Origin: Gamsiella multidivaricata
Taxonomy: Eukaryota > Mortierellomycota > Mortierellomycetes > Mortierellales > Mortierellaceae
Assembly (NCBI RefSeq): GCF_025024155.1
Contig: NW_026251720.1
Coordinates: 62,001-126,000, forward strand
Direction: 5' to 3'
DNA length: 64,000 nt
The position numbers and the translations under genes are program-made. The notes under the pieces are model-generated. The model was given only the letters and a program-made list of their open reading frames with translations, had not been told where the DNA came from and searched no databases. Numbering within the stretch: position 1 is the stretch's first letter; each line of letters opens with the position of its first letter. This document shows positions 10,648-22,796 of the stretch, in pieces.

Positions 10648-12313
10648 CTATGCGTTCCTCCTTCGCTTAGACTGACGACGACCACCAGACCCTCCTGCTC
10701 CTATCGATACCGATGCGGTTAAAGGCGGATCAGCCGAATTTTCCAGCTTGACCTCCTCCAAGCCGTGTCGGACAGCTTGCGAGTCCTGCTCCTCCTCTGA
10801 GGGTTCCACTAGTCGGGTATCCACCACTTCCTGCTTGACCTTAACAACATGGCGTTCAGCACCATCGCTCGTCGCCACTGTCGTCCCAATGGTCTCCTTC
10901 TTCACATGGGCTAGCCCTGCGCTCGAGCCCTCTTTGACTCTCCCCTCGATGGTCCGGAGATCCGCCGCAAAGAGTACAGAATGCGCCCATCCAGAATAAT
11001 CGCCAAAGAGGTCGACAAAGTGCTTCCCTACAGCCTTGTAGATCGTCGGCGAAATCGTTTTGGGGACTTTACCCTCGAACCGGAACTGATAATCTCGTAC
11101 AGCAATCTGCCAGACGTGTGTGTCTACAGGGATACTATTGTGCTTGTCCAGTGACATCAGGCACTAAAGCCAAGAACACACCCCAGTCAGTCATAGATTG
11201 CAAGAAAGGACTAGGCATTTTCAAAAGCAACGAATCTTACGACACAATCGGCAACTTTGGGTCCAACGCCTTGAAGAGCAAGCAAAGCGCTGTGGGCTTT
11301 TTCGTACGGCAGATTCCTCAAACCCATAAGCCATTTCTCGCCATTGCCCATAGCACTGATCATCTTGGCCGTGTTAGCAATGTACTTTGCACGATATCCA
11401 AATCCCAGACTGCGCAATATCTCTTCCACGCCGTCCTGCGCCAGGGCGTCTATTGTTGGGAACCCAAAAAATGTCCTGGGCGATTCGTTCGGCTCTTCGG
11501 GCGGGACTGTTATGGGGGATCCGTATTCTTGACACAGTTTCGTCGCCTAGACGTAATATACACACAGTATTCAGATATCATTAGAACCACAGTATTTCAA
11601 TTCGCCGAGTAAAATAAAGCCGATGAGACTTGCTGTGTCAGTACCATTTGGCTGATCCTGCTGATGTTGTTGTTTGAGCTGCAGATGAAGCAGATGAGGT
11701 TCTCGACCGGGTCTTGGCGTAAAATCCTCACGCCTGGAAAATGAGGTGCCTTGGCTTTGAAGTTCGTATCGGCCTTGGACCACTTGTTATAAAGCTCTGT
11801 CAACGGCACATCCAGCTGAAAGTAGTCTCTTAGAAACTCTTTATCGTCTCTCATATTTTGCTCGAAATCCTGGTCCTGGTCATGTTCCTGCTGCGCTCCT
11901 TGATTGTGGTCAACTTTGACTTTTGAAGAGACCGACGGCCTAAAGGTCCTATATTTGAATCCATCTTCTGTTTCTTGTATGATCCATAGCCGGCGATCAA
12001 GGACACAGGACCACGTGGGGAGGGAAATTTGACCCGAGGCAAGTTCCTGGTGCTGACGATGCCAACGAAAGGACTGACCGCATTTGAGCGTCGTCGAAAG
12101 GTCCAACTCTGACCGGGGTATATTCATGATCGTCCATGGCGTGCCTGTGACATCCGTTGATGCAGTTCGTTCCAAAGCTCTCAGTGCTTTTCCTGCTGAA
12201 CTCTTTGCCACCTTCTTGGACGACACCACTGTAACACTGCGGGCTGTTACTCCAAACTCCTGTGCCAGCGAGAGGGCTCTCTTCCGAGTAGTCTTTGGGA
12301 ACGCAGTCATCAT
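10648..12313 (-). CDS. OGG1: 8-oxoguanine DNA glycosylase/AP lyase OGG1
   Basis: Removes 8-oxoguanine opposite C and nicks the strand (base-excision repair, nucleus and mitochondria). Exons 11645-12313, 11241-11546 and 10648-11163; phase 0 joins; 496 residues. Family blocks: TLKCGQSFRWHR near residue 95, RQDPVENLICFICSSNNNISRI, LGFGYRAKYI, and the helix-hairpin-helix LQGVGPKVADCVCLMSLDK with the Schiff-base Lys. The catalytic Asp is in PVDTHVWQIAVRDY. The N-terminus is basic and Ser/Thr/Val-rich, so a mitochondrial signal is possible. A tail of about 110 residues beyond the glycosylase fold ends in a basic, NLS-like RRQSKRRR and has three psi-K-x-E motifs (VKKE, VKQE, VKLE). An insertion of about 25 residues (Gln/Asp-rich) lies near residue 150. 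Confidence 0.95.
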
Positions 12314-12489
12314 ATCAATCCAAGTCTAGCTCGAGAAGTAAGCCGAAGATATAGTTGAAAAGTCGGTCGAGGTAGGCGGGTAGGGTGATAAAAAAAAAAG
12401 AGAAAGAGAAAAGAAAAAGAAAAAGAAAGGAAAAACTGTTTTGCGAGTGGCTTCAGCAAAAAGCAGGTCAGTCTAACAAAAAGATGTCG

Positions 12490-12570
12490 CGTCAACAGCA
12501 GGATTTGAACCTGCGCGGGAGAACCCATGAGATTTCTAGTCTCACGCCTTAACCGCTCGGCCATGTTGAC
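12490..12570 (-). tRNA. tRNA-Ser (AGA)
   Basis: Full cloverleaf on the minus strand. Acceptor GTCAACA pairs with TGTTGAC, discriminator G. The D arm opens GCCGAGCGG. The anticodon stem TGAGA/TCTCA closes the loop CTAGAAA, anticodon AGA at 12535-12537. A long variable arm with a GGG/CCC stem is typical of class II Ser tRNAs. The B box is GGTTCAAATCC. No intron; 81 nt. Confidence 0.95.
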
Positions 12571-12663
12571 TTTAACTATAGATGCCTATAGATTATTATA
12601 TACTCAAGAAAATATTTCTATAATTGCAAGCATTCTCTATATGCATACATTTTTTTTTAACTG

Positions 12664-13929
12664 CCTCGTACGTACTCTGGACACTGGGCAGCACTACACA
12701 AAATTGTCCAGGATCGGTCTGGGTCCGTGGAGGTGAGGTGGGTCCGTGGGCACAGCACCAACACTGGCAACAATCTTGCAGACACTGTGGCGACAGCCGC
12801 CGTCCGAGTCGAGTCAATGCCCTGGTCGGTTGATTTAAGCGAGCAGCAAGACATCCGCTTTTTTGCACATTGCCACGATCATCTTGTGGAACATGATCTG
12901 CGGCAGCTACTCAAGCAGCAGACGACAATCAGGCGTCATCAGGCCTGGACAACCCAACGTCGTGTCAAGAGAGCGATACCAGATCTTGCCGACGTGGAGT
13001 GGCGGTCCACCCTTGCCCATGTCCACGACAAGCGCTCTGTGCACACGTTCTTCAGCAGTGCTGCTGATACGTCCCAGAGGACACATCATATTAAGAAGCT
13101 GCATGGTATGCTGCCTACCCTGAATACCATGAAGGCTCGCCACCCGAGTCTATATCCTGACCGTGTCTGCTGCGTCTGCGATGTTCAGGACGAAGACAAC
13201 CATCACCTGTGGACGTGCAGTGCTACTAGAGATGTCCACAAGGAGATCTGGCGCGAAGGGCTACAGCAGATTGATAAGTGGGGACGAGCTGCAACGACCG
13301 CATACAACAAGAACAGCAAGAAGCAGCAAGAGCGTGATAGGATCCGCGCTGGAGCCGCCGCTGCTGCACCGAAACCCATTCGATGGGTTTGTCCTAACAA
13401 CGAGACCCACATCCGAGGTCTATCCTGTATCGCCGGGACCCGATCAATGCTCAAAGGCGACGAGTATCATGACCGCTCTCCGGATCTGACCTGGAGCATC
13501 AGCGATTTATGCCGTGGCATCACACCCGTAAGCCTTATCAAGGAGTGGGGCAGTCTATTTACCTCGCCATCGTCGATTGCGCGCCAGGTCATTCACAAGT
13601 TCGTCGGCTTTATTGAGGAGAAAGCTACGGAGCTGATCTGGAAACCACGCTGCAAGGCCACCATTGCTCGAGAGCGAGAATGGGGGATCACAGCCAAGAT
13701 GAAACGAACTCCATACAAGGGACCGAGAGGGGACTGGAGTGATGGGTATGGATATATTAGCGACGATGACCAATGTCCGTGTGGTGCATTACTCGCTGAC
13801 CATGTAAACGGGAGCTGCCCTGGCCCCGTGCTTGACCCAGACGCAGCGGATCGGACGCTGCTGGATTGCCTGCAAGGGAGGAGGCGGTTGACAACTATGG
13901 AGGGGATGGGGAAGATACCCTTCTTGTAA
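12664..13929 (+). pseudogene. 3' part of a LINE reverse-transcriptase protein: RNase H and zinc-finger region
   Basis: Open frame without its 5' part. It opens inside an RNase H domain: the block VRWVRGHSTNTGNNLADTVA (from about 12736) matches the C-terminal WVkGHs...GN..AD motif. About 125 residues later, CCVCDVQDEDNHHLWTC looks like the zf-RVT type finger that follows RT/RNase H in many non-LTR elements. The frame runs to a stop at 13927-13929. No reverse-transcriptase motif is present, so this copy is 5'-truncated and dead as a unit. The 3' UTR continues to a poly(A) near 14130-14144. Confidence 0.85.
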
Positions 13930-14144
13930 CAAGGTGTTTTCAGCTTTTAACACACTGATGAGGTGTGGCAATTGTTGCGCAGGCCCTAGGGGCAGGCCCG
14001 GGGAATGTGACCTGTCTTTTGGCGACTGTGGATCGGTTCCGCTTTGGTGGTGAGGACAGCGATAGTAGATCTTTGCTAGTTAGTCTGATAGATTCGCAGA
14101 GTCAATTGACTCGAGAGACAAGTTGTTATAAAAAAAAAAAAAAA
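12666..14144 (+). mobile_element. 5'-truncated LINE copy with poly(A) and 10-bp target-site duplication
   Basis: The element body runs from just after tttaactgcc at 12656-12665 to a poly(A) tract (14130-14144), which is followed at once by the same tttaactgcc (14145-14154). A poly(A) tail, 5' truncation and flanking direct repeats are the marks of target-primed reverse transcription. It lies 86 bp upstream of the 5' end of the tRNA-Ser gene. Confidence 0.8.
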
Positions 14145-14154
14145 TTTAACTGCC

Positions 14155-14376
14155 CTAAAAAAAAAGAAAAAAAAAATGGACATCGTGGCAACGACAGGGG
14201 ACGGCGGAAAGACGAGGAACATATCACGTTGCGGAAGGAGAGGCACCGGAGAGTGATGCGGATTGGGAGGTCAAGGACTTGTACCGAGGATTGGTGCCAA
14301 CGAGATTCATTGAGACCTAGAAACAGCTATCTACCACCACCAGTGCTCATGGGGATCTATGTTAATAAAAAAAAAA
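14155..14376 (+). mobile_element. Second LINE-like 3' fragment ending in poly(A)
   Basis: An A-rich start (14156-14175) is followed by about 190 bp with no recognisable coding, ending in an A tract at 14366-14376. It lies between tttaactgcc and gactgcc junction repeats. Its body does not match the neighbouring copies by eye, so it may be another LINE family or a derived SINE. Confidence 0.5.
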
Positions 14377-14383
14377 GACTGCC

Positions 14384-14559
14384 GGGATTGGAGCTGCGAG
14401 TGACCAGCAGCGGTGCGGCAAAAGCCGCTTATTAGAATATTGAGCACCCTTTACTATGCCTCTAGCAATAGGGTTCCCTAGTCTAGAGTCCCTCACTAAT
14501 AAATCCCACATATCCTCGCGGGTTCTAGTTATCAAAAAAAAAAAAAAAAAAAAAAAAAA
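14384..14559 (+). mobile_element. Third LINE-like 3' fragment with A26 tail and gactgcc duplication
   Basis: About 150 bp of 3'-end-like sequence ends in 26 A residues (14534-14559). It is flanked by aaaagactgcc on both sides (14377-14383 and 14560-14566), a short target duplication. Confidence 0.6.
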
Positions 14560-14562
14560 GAC

Positions 14563-14790
14563 TGCCTGCAAGGGATGGGATGGGAAAGATACCCTTCTTG
14601 TAACAAGGTGTTTTCAGCTTTTAACACACTGATGAGGTGTGGCAATTGTCGCATAGCCCCAAGGGGCAGACCCGGGGAATGTGACCTGTCTTTTGGTGGC
14701 TATGAATCGGCTTTACATTGGTAGAAAGGACGACTGTAGTAGATCATTGCTGGTTAGGTCTGATAGATTTGTAGAATTAATTGCATACTT
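14563..14790 (+). mobile_element. Older LINE 3' end, homologous to 13865-14110
   Basis: From tgcctgcaaggg onward this stretch repeats the 3' end of the first LINE: both carry gatacccttcttgtaacaag, a long identical stretch through the tttaacacactgatgagg block, and gaatgtgacctgtctttt. It diverges gradually and fades near 14,790. It is the resident copy next to which the other pieces inserted. Confidence 0.75.
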
Positions 14791-17700
14791 CTTCCCTTAT
14801 GTGCACGTTCACCTTATCTCCCTTTGGACTGCGCCCAATACGAGTATTCTGGCTTCTCTCCATCGCTCTCCGGCGCTACCTTTCCATCATTCCCATCTTT
14901 CCCACCTTCACACTCACCATCTCGGCAATGATTAGTAAGCGCGGCGCCATACCGGATCATGCTTCTGTATATCAAATATCATGAATACTGAATCGGTTTC
15001 GAAGACTCAGAGAAAAGATATAGTACCATTTGTGATTGGCCAATTAGTTTATTTCCTTTACCCGTTCCCATTTACCCTCTCGCTCCGTTACATCACTCAT
15101 CTACCGTATCTCACACTTACTTTGCTCGACCCCCCTCCCCCATTTCTATCTTGCCCTGTTCTCGTTTATGCGTAACATGGTCTTTTATGCGAAATTTCTG
15201 TTATAAGCCTTCTCTTGAAATGCTTGATGGACTAGGATCGTATTTTATTATTTTTTTGCCCTTTCTGATCGGAATGGCCGCTCTGGTACCGCGCCGGATC
15301 CTGCAGAGTTGAGTAGAACCCTAATCGAGTAGGGAATGAGTTCGATTGAGTATCTCTTTCTGGTTATACAGCAGTTTTTCTAATGCTACGTGAGAAAATG
15401 TGGTTAAATGTTGGTGCGGAGAATCCAATCTATCTTGTAGCGGTTGTGATATATACTTCTTATTCCCGTTTTTCAAAAAGAGATGGCGGATTGCTTCGAG
15501 ACTGTCATCGTCACTCGAGTAAGAAGATAGCCTGCCACAGGGAAAATAAATAAAATAGAGATAAAAAGATAAAATAACATGGCATGCTCTTTCTGTAATT
15601 ATTTCGCTTGTAGCATTTGTCGCATCCTGGAATTAAAAAAATCATTGCTTGTGATGGTTCCGGAGACTCACCCGACCCTAAAAATGCTGTGTTAGTATCA
15701 GATACCCTTGTTGAATCTGTATTTACATATGTGCCATTCCAAATTGACCAGGCACGCCTTCATTCTTTTTTTTTTTTGACCAGCTGGGTGAAATAGTATC
15801 GCTGTACGATTTCTACTGTGCAGGTGAAATTAGACTCGAATGGGAACATATTTCGTGCTCGCCGCAACTGTATACGAATAGAAAATGGAGGTAAAGAAAC
15901 AGGAGTTAAGGGAGGAAGAACAACGTTTTTTTTTCTGCATCTAGAACTCTAAATATCTAGTTGGGCGAAGCAGTTACCAAAAAAAGCAACCTCGAAAGAC
16001 TGAATCATTGGCATTTCTTATGTGGTCTTGACTTGACGGGATCCTAGTGTCTACCTATTGCAATGACATCGAATGATAGAAACGGAAAGACGAAGGGGAA
16101 ATAGAGTGCAGATGCGGAAGTCCGCAATGCTATGTGGGCCCCGTATCAAGATAAAGTCTTAATTTATTGCTTGATGCCCCATAGCTGCTGTCGAAAGCAT
16201 TATATAAAAAAATTATATATGTATAGTAGGATTATAAAAAATCGATGAGATAGAGCCTTGCTTTAGGCTACTTTTGCATGCCCCATAGCTGCTGCGAGGG
16301 CTGGGCTTCTATCTGTTGTACCTGAAAAAAGGATGCATATAAAATTTGATGCAGCGAGTATACATGTAGTTCTACCTCGCATATATAGCTGCATACCCTA
16401 TAGACGTGTATTGAATATGGGAACCTGGACAACGGCAGCAGCAATGGGATATATTTTGTCAGATGCGTCATCAAGTCCCTAACTGAGCGAAGAAAAAGAG
16501 GGTTTACGATACGCGCGAAAAGAGCGACGAGGATACGTCTTGGGTTCATTAGCAAGCCTTGTAGGGTAGGCTGTACTCGGATATGCAATATGTCTAGGCG
16601 GATGGCACGTCTTCATGTTTAAATAGACTTGTACATAAAAGGCCTGTTTCATGAAAATATGACAGTACTTTGTTCGCCAAACACTAGGCGATAGAGCTAT
16701 AGACTATGTTGAGGTTATATGAATATGGTCTAGTGAGATGCAGAATGCGGTTCTGCCAGTACTTAAAGATGTCCGCAGAACCCATTTGGCCTCGGATAAA
16801 TGCTTTGTCAGTAACAACAACAACACCAGCACCCCCCTCTCCTGACTACACCAGAGAGTCGAATCGAAGGTGCTATAGAGATGCACGTTAATACGTGTAG
16901 TTGGCAATCACGCTCTCCATTGCTAATATATAGTATGACACATACTTTTTTTATCCCGAAGGTAAAGCTTGGCGACTGGTCTACATAAAGGCGGGTGGAC
17001 AAGGCAGAACACCGGGCCAGGTCGACAGCACTACAAACACAATGACACAATGAACGCAAAAAAAAAGTCTGTCAGTGTTTGTGTTTGTCGGTACTACGGG
17101 TATTTTTTTAGACAGAACGCCTAATGCTCTGTTGTAACTGTGGGAGATCTAGGCAGCACAACGTACAAACACCAACCACACAACAGTATAGGGACAAGGC
17201 AAGGGGCGAGGAGGAGTGGGAAAAAGGAAAAGCAAGCGCTACACAGAGAACACGCCGTTGTACAGATAGATGATCGACGGAAATAAACAGGGCGAACAGA
17301 AGAAAAGAGATGCCGTCAATCGATTGGTTCCTCTCCCTCTGAACACGTTTTCTGTGCAACCCAAGACGGACGAGGCGCATCCGTCAATGGGCGCATGTTT
17401 CCAATAGACTACTTCTTCTTCTCTTTGCTCTAAGCTTCAGCTTTGGGCTTTGGGCTTTGTTTTTTGGGCTGTGGGCTTTGGAGGTTCTGTGCAGGGGCGT
17501 AACCTTGGGACGTATTCTTGCATAGACTTCACATTCACTCACACACCAAAAAGAAGAGGAAGAGAAGAGGCCGATTAATTATACAACAAGTGCCAAACAC
17601 CCACGCCGGACTACTTGCACTGTTAACTGCATGGTAAAGTTTTATATGGTGAGATACATGTAGACGCCCGTCTTGTCATCCAGCCATTTTCAATCGAGAA

Positions 17701-19805
17701 AAAACCATTCCGGTAGAATTGATGAACCATCGCTCGAGTCGCAGTTGAAAGGCTACGATAGCCACATCTAAACCCCTGTTGTATAGATACATTTCTCAAC
17801 CCTTGCGCAATACACTTGGGTAATGGAATGCAACAGAAGCAGGGTCCGTAGCATCCCATTCGGCGCTTCCTTTACCTTTCTGCGTGTCTGCCCCACTTTT
17901 CTGTCGGTTACCCAATTGGTACATGTAAATGGTTTTCATGGAATAGTAGGTACGCAATGCTTCCAGGCATAGCCAGAAAATCGGATAAAGGCATACAGAC
18001 AATTCATAGACATACAAGAGGGAGGGAGGTAGCTGCGGACAAGACGGTTTTCCGGGCCTATTTGTCGATCGGGATCGGCGTACATTTATTATTACATCTT
18101 TACACCTTTGGGTTGTCATGTTGCATGTCGAATGTTTTTATTTTTTGGTGGTACAATACTCGCTTCGCCATCCTCAAGTCGATTTTCAGAGGGTTGAGGG
18201 TTGCCCGCCAGTATTGCCTGTTGCTGAGGCAAACATTTTCATTTTCGTTGGGCCTTTTGGCCGACGACGACAAATGACCTGGACTCTTTCCAGGGATGTT
18301 TGTGCACAGGTCATTTATGCACATCATGCAACGCGACGTAAACGAAAGGATCTTCCTTTTCATCTCTCTTGATCAGAAAAAAAGAAAAGAAAAGCCCGCA
18401 TGGGCTGTGGAGAGAGGTGGGTGCGGATGAGAGACAGTAAAAAGATTAATCTAGTGCAGGTACACAAGGGTTTAGTTCTGCGATGCGATGTGATTCATTT
18501 GCAGCAATTGGGATGTTGTAGACTATGTACCGCAAGAATCTTGAATGCCTTTGTGTGCGGGTGGATATCTTACTTCATGCATGTAGATAGTCTAACTGGG
18601 AAAGCAGGAGGTGCGTGCACTCTGTGGGGGAGAAGAGGAAGTGGAGGGGGGGGGGGGGGGGGGAAGTCTCGTTTTTCATCTGCCTGCGCCTTACTATTAC
18701 GTGATGTATAGACTAGAGTTCATCTAAAGAGGTCGATCTCTGCCGTAGTCGAAGGGCTATCGAGGTGGTGTAGGGTTGGTCTCAACTGATCTGCAGATCA
18801 AACTCAACCAAGGTCATACATACACAATACAATATAGTTGGTTTTTATTTTTTAGATGTTGGGTGTTGGTGTTGGTGTCCGGAACAGTAAAGTTTTGACC
18901 GATGATGCTTGCTTGCTGCTGCTCTTGCTGCTCGCTTGCCTTGTTGTTGATGTTGTTTGCATCTCTAGTTTGTGGTCTGTTCCTAGACTAACCATGGATC
19001 GATTAAACTGGGCGGGATACTTGCCCCAGCTTTTGCTCGTAATAATAAACCATGTTCATGTGTTTCTTAGGGTACAAACCAAATAGAATAAATTGTCGAT
19101 CGCTCGTCATCTCGCGGCCTAGAGCGTGTAGAATGCGTGCAACTGCGTGCTGGTGGACGCAAATGCGGTCTAGCCCTCCCTTGGAAGGAAAAATAATAAT
19201 AATGAAGGTCGCTTGAGGCATGCAATTAGTCTATCTAAACGTATATGCTCTCTCTTTTTTTTTTTTCTCTGTGAGTTTTTGGCCTCCATCTGTATGTATT
19301 CTTTTGGGGACCTGTTCGGCCGAGGTGGGAAAATAAAAAATAAAGTGCTAAGGCGAGGGTCTAGGACCATCCTCATGTTCAGTGAGAGCGAGTTGTTGGC
19401 ATGACCAGCCCACGGCTCATGATAAACGCCCACTGTTTTTGGTATTGCTCTCATGTCGATGGCCTCGACTTGATCCTTTGCCCTCCTCCCCTATAAATCC
19501 ATTAACGACACATGGTTGCAGCCGCTGTAGACAACAAACAATAATAACCCATGCTGCACGCAATTGAGACCAAAATATACGCCGTTTACAACGCACAAAA
19601 TAAGCATTTGGATAACAGGCAAAGTAACATCGAGATGGCGATTTATTCGGTTGCACACAACAACAAATATATATAGGCTTTTTGGTACAATGGGCAGCGT
19701 TAAAAAAGAGGTTGCCTCGTGGGAGAGAATAAAAGATAATACAAGTGTACAGAGGATGGCTATGTCTGTGGGAAGCAGTAAATAATGGATAGTTTTCTTA
19801 GAGTC
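14791..19805. other. Five-kilobase stretch with no supported gene
   Basis: No open frame with recognisable protein features, no tRNA pattern and no clear splice chain was found on either strand. It is AT-rich with many homopolymer runs. It holds a 17-bp direct repeat (tgccccatagctgctg near 16175 and 16279), short GGGCTTT repeats near 17440-17480 and an 18-G run at 18646-18663. It may hold distal control regions or UTRs of the downstream C2H2 gene, or decayed transposon sequence. Confidence 0.6.
18646..18663. repeat. Poly(G) run, 18 bases
   Basis: Eighteen consecutive G bases within a GA-rich stretch; a likely slippage site and assembly risk. Confidence 0.95.
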
Positions 19806-22059
19806 TTACAAATCCGTTATGATATGAGTGAGAGCGTGGGCTAGGATACCCATCTTTGTGTCGTAAACCTTGGAGCAGCCCTCTTCGAAGCATGGATAAG
19901 GCGGCCTGGTCTTAAGCGTATTATGCATCCATACATGTGCATCCAATGCCTCGGCGTTTGGCAGCATACACGGGCAGTCGTCGAACGGACATTTCTTCTA
20001 ATATCAAATGAGAATAAAACGCGTATACGCAGTTAGCTAAAGATAAAACAAACAAAAAAACGCCCTCCAGTACTTCATCCTCTTAGGCCACAAGCGTCAT
20101 CCCTTAAAGTCAGGGTCGCTTCGCTTAATAAAGAAAGGGCGCCATTAAAGATGTTTGAACGACATTGCGGAATTTTTTTGGGGAGGACTTCAGTCGTACC
20201 TGTTGAACAAGACAATCGTGCTTGTACGCGCTGCGCTGACACTCAAATTGTTGTTGACATTTCTTGTACGGACACGAGAATCGATAGTCAAGACCTAGAT
20301 CCTTATGGATCCTCGTCTGATGATCGGTAAGTTGCTTGCTTCCCGAGTAGACTTTGCCACAGTCCCCAACCAGACACATCCATTCGAAGCCCAGTGATTG
20401 TTCTTCATGCAGCTGCTTGTGCCGCTGAAGCGTCAGGGGGTTGGCCAGAACTGCCTTGCAATCCGCAAAATCACAGCGGAACTCCATTCCAATTAGACCT
20501 TTCTCGTGGTCCAGAACGTGGCGGCGTACATAGTCCGTGCTACCGAACGTGGCTTTGCAGCCCTCGATTGGACACGGTAACCGCTCGCCGGACTTGACCT
20601 GCTTGCACCGCAGCTCATGAGCACGTAGACATCGATTCGTACCAAAAACCTTGCCACAGCCTTCGACAGGGCAAAGCAGCTTGATGCCAGCATCCCTCTC
20701 CGAATGGATCTGGAGGTGGTCCTTGAGACTCTTGGGCGTGGCCAGAATCTTATCACACTCTGGCCAGGTACAAGGGTACTTTACACCAACCAGACCACGC
20801 TGGTGTTTCAGCCGATGCCTGGACAAATTCTCGGTCGAGCCGTAGGCAGCATCACAACCGGGTTCGGGGCACTTGTGAAGCATTCCCGCCAACTTTTGTT
20901 TGCACAACCGAACATGAGCTGTCTGGCTCTGCTTGGTCCGCAGACTGACGCGACAGCCAGGCATGGTGCACGGATAACGCTCCCCCTGGGCTGTTTCCTT
21001 GTGGTCACGAATGTGGCGTCGAAGTCCCTGGTGAGTGGAATATGACTTTTTACAATCGCCAATTGAGCAGGTAAATTGCAGGGGTTGCGGATCGAGTCCG
21101 GATGACGAAGGGATTGCTACAGACTGAGAGGATTGAGGGGTTATGGGCAGCGAGGACATTGATCTCGATCTGGATCGAGATCCATCCGAGTACGCGGTAT
21201 CGGAAGGCGAGGGAGAACGAGATGGAGAGGGCAAGACGTGTGCGACTGTCGGTGTTGCCTCTTCTCTCTTTGCTTCTTTGTGTTCAGTGACATTGTACGA
21301 GGATGATTCAGACGAAATATCACCACCTGTTGTTGGTTCACTGTCTGGGTTCGTTCGAGATTTCTTGGGGGGCCGCTCGATGACCGTAGATTGTGATTTG
21401 GGAGAGGGTGAGGAGTAGTGGGAGATGGATGTTGAGGGGGAGGATGTGTAGGAAGGAGCAGGGGATGAAGACGAAAAGGAAGAGCCATTCGGGGTATCGA
21501 TCTGGTGGGACCGCTCATGTCCATGGAGCCGCTCCATAGAAGCATGTGGAGGCAGGACATGCTGATGGTATCGAGGGTGGTCTTGGTGGTCGTCATAGCG
21601 GTGTCGTAGGTGAGGATGGGGGTGATCGGGTGAGTGCTGAGGGTGGTTACGCTCGTGAGATGGCTGGCTGCGAGAGGGGTAGAACGAAGGTGAGGGGTAG
21701 GGCTCTTCGACATCCATGTCCATGTTCTCGCGATGGTCGCGCTGGTCGCGCTGGTGCTGGTGGTTGTGCTTCTGGTGGTGCTGGTGTTCGTAGTGGTGCT
21801 GGTGCTGGTGTTGAGTGGGTTGATAGGGAAGTGATTGAGGTCTTTCCGAGGAGGGATGTGAAGTGTGTGAGGAGTGTGAGGGATGGGACGAGGCTGTAGG
21901 CGAAGAAGTGGGAGAAGTGGAGGAGGAAGAGGAGGGTTGCTGAGGACGATGGGTGGAAGAGGAGTTGCTGTTGCGTGTAAGGTAGTAGGAGGTGTGCTGT
22001 CCAGTGTGAGTGTGAGAGAAGGACATGGCAGCCATGGCGCCCTTTGGGATCGATGTCAT
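19806..22059 (-). CDS. C2H2 zinc-finger protein with eleven TFIIIA-spaced fingers
   Basis: Exons 20200-22059 and 19806-19997 (phase 0 intron, GTACGA...ATTAG); 683 residues. The start is MTSIPKGAMAAMSF; the frame stays open upstream but without ATG, and a possible 5'-UTR acceptor (TTCAG) lies just before. Residues 1-350 are disordered: Ser/His/Gln/Pro-rich with His-rich and Asp/Arg runs and a possible NLS (PPKKSR). From about residue 355 there are eleven finger units with C-x4-C spacing, such as CSIGDCKKSYSTHQGLRRH and CPIEGCKATFGSTDYVRRH. Units 2, 5 and 9 end in Cys rather than His. The C-x4-C spacing recalls TFIIIA, but eleven fingers and the long N-region do not fit a simple TFIIIA call. 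DNA-binding regulator of unknown target. Confidence 0.9.
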
Positions 22060-22757
22060 TTTGCTATCGATAATCTGAAAAGGGCGTAGTGCGATTGAAA
22101 GTTGAAGTTGAGGGCCGAAGCTGGAATTGCTGTTGCTTTGTGAAAGAGGAAAGGAAGAAAGAGGGGAAAGGGAGGTGTGAACCGGTGTCCTGATAATCTC
22201 CGCTTTTTTCTTCGGCTGTCTTGTCTGGAACACGAGCAAGGTTGGTGGAGTGTGGAGGCAAAGAGGCAACCAATGAGGGACACTGATATTGGTGCTACAG
22301 AAATAAATAACGAAGCAAGTAGAACCGATGTCCCGAGTGTAATAAAAAGAATAAGAAGAATAAGAAGAAAGACAGGAAGAAGTAAAAAGGTACTCCTGAG
22401 GACGAGGGTGAGGAATGAGTAAAGTTGAAGGAAATAAAAAAAAAAAAGGGAGTGGAAGAGAAAGCGAGAGAAGGAAATAAAAAGAGGGGAGGCGGGAGGG
22501 TCAAGCGATTCTTTTTTGTTTTTAGTTCAAGGAAGGACGACTTTTCGTTTATCTCCATTCAATTTAATTTGTTCATTCAATAAGAAGAATGAAAATATGA
22601 AAAAAGGGTTGCTGCAAAGGGAATAAAAAAGGGAGAACCTTTGAGGAGGGCGGGATTAAAAGTGAGGGCCACTACGAATGATGATGTTCACTGGTGTTAA
22701 CTACATGTATATGATAGCTACAGATTTCATGTCTCTGCCTATTGTATTGTGTCCTAC

Positions 22758-22759
<2 letters not shown>

Positions 22760-22791
<32 letters not shown>
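22760..22791. repeat. Poly(T) run, 32 bases
   Basis: An uninterrupted T32. On the minus strand it is an A32 tail, so it could mark a small retroposed copy, but no target duplication was seen. Confidence 0.9.

Positions 22792-22796
<5 letters not shown>

Noticed and set aside
17430..17480. Telomere-like GGGCTTT repeats
   Set aside because: Only three imperfect units, flanked by ordinary sequence, and not the common TTAGGG type.
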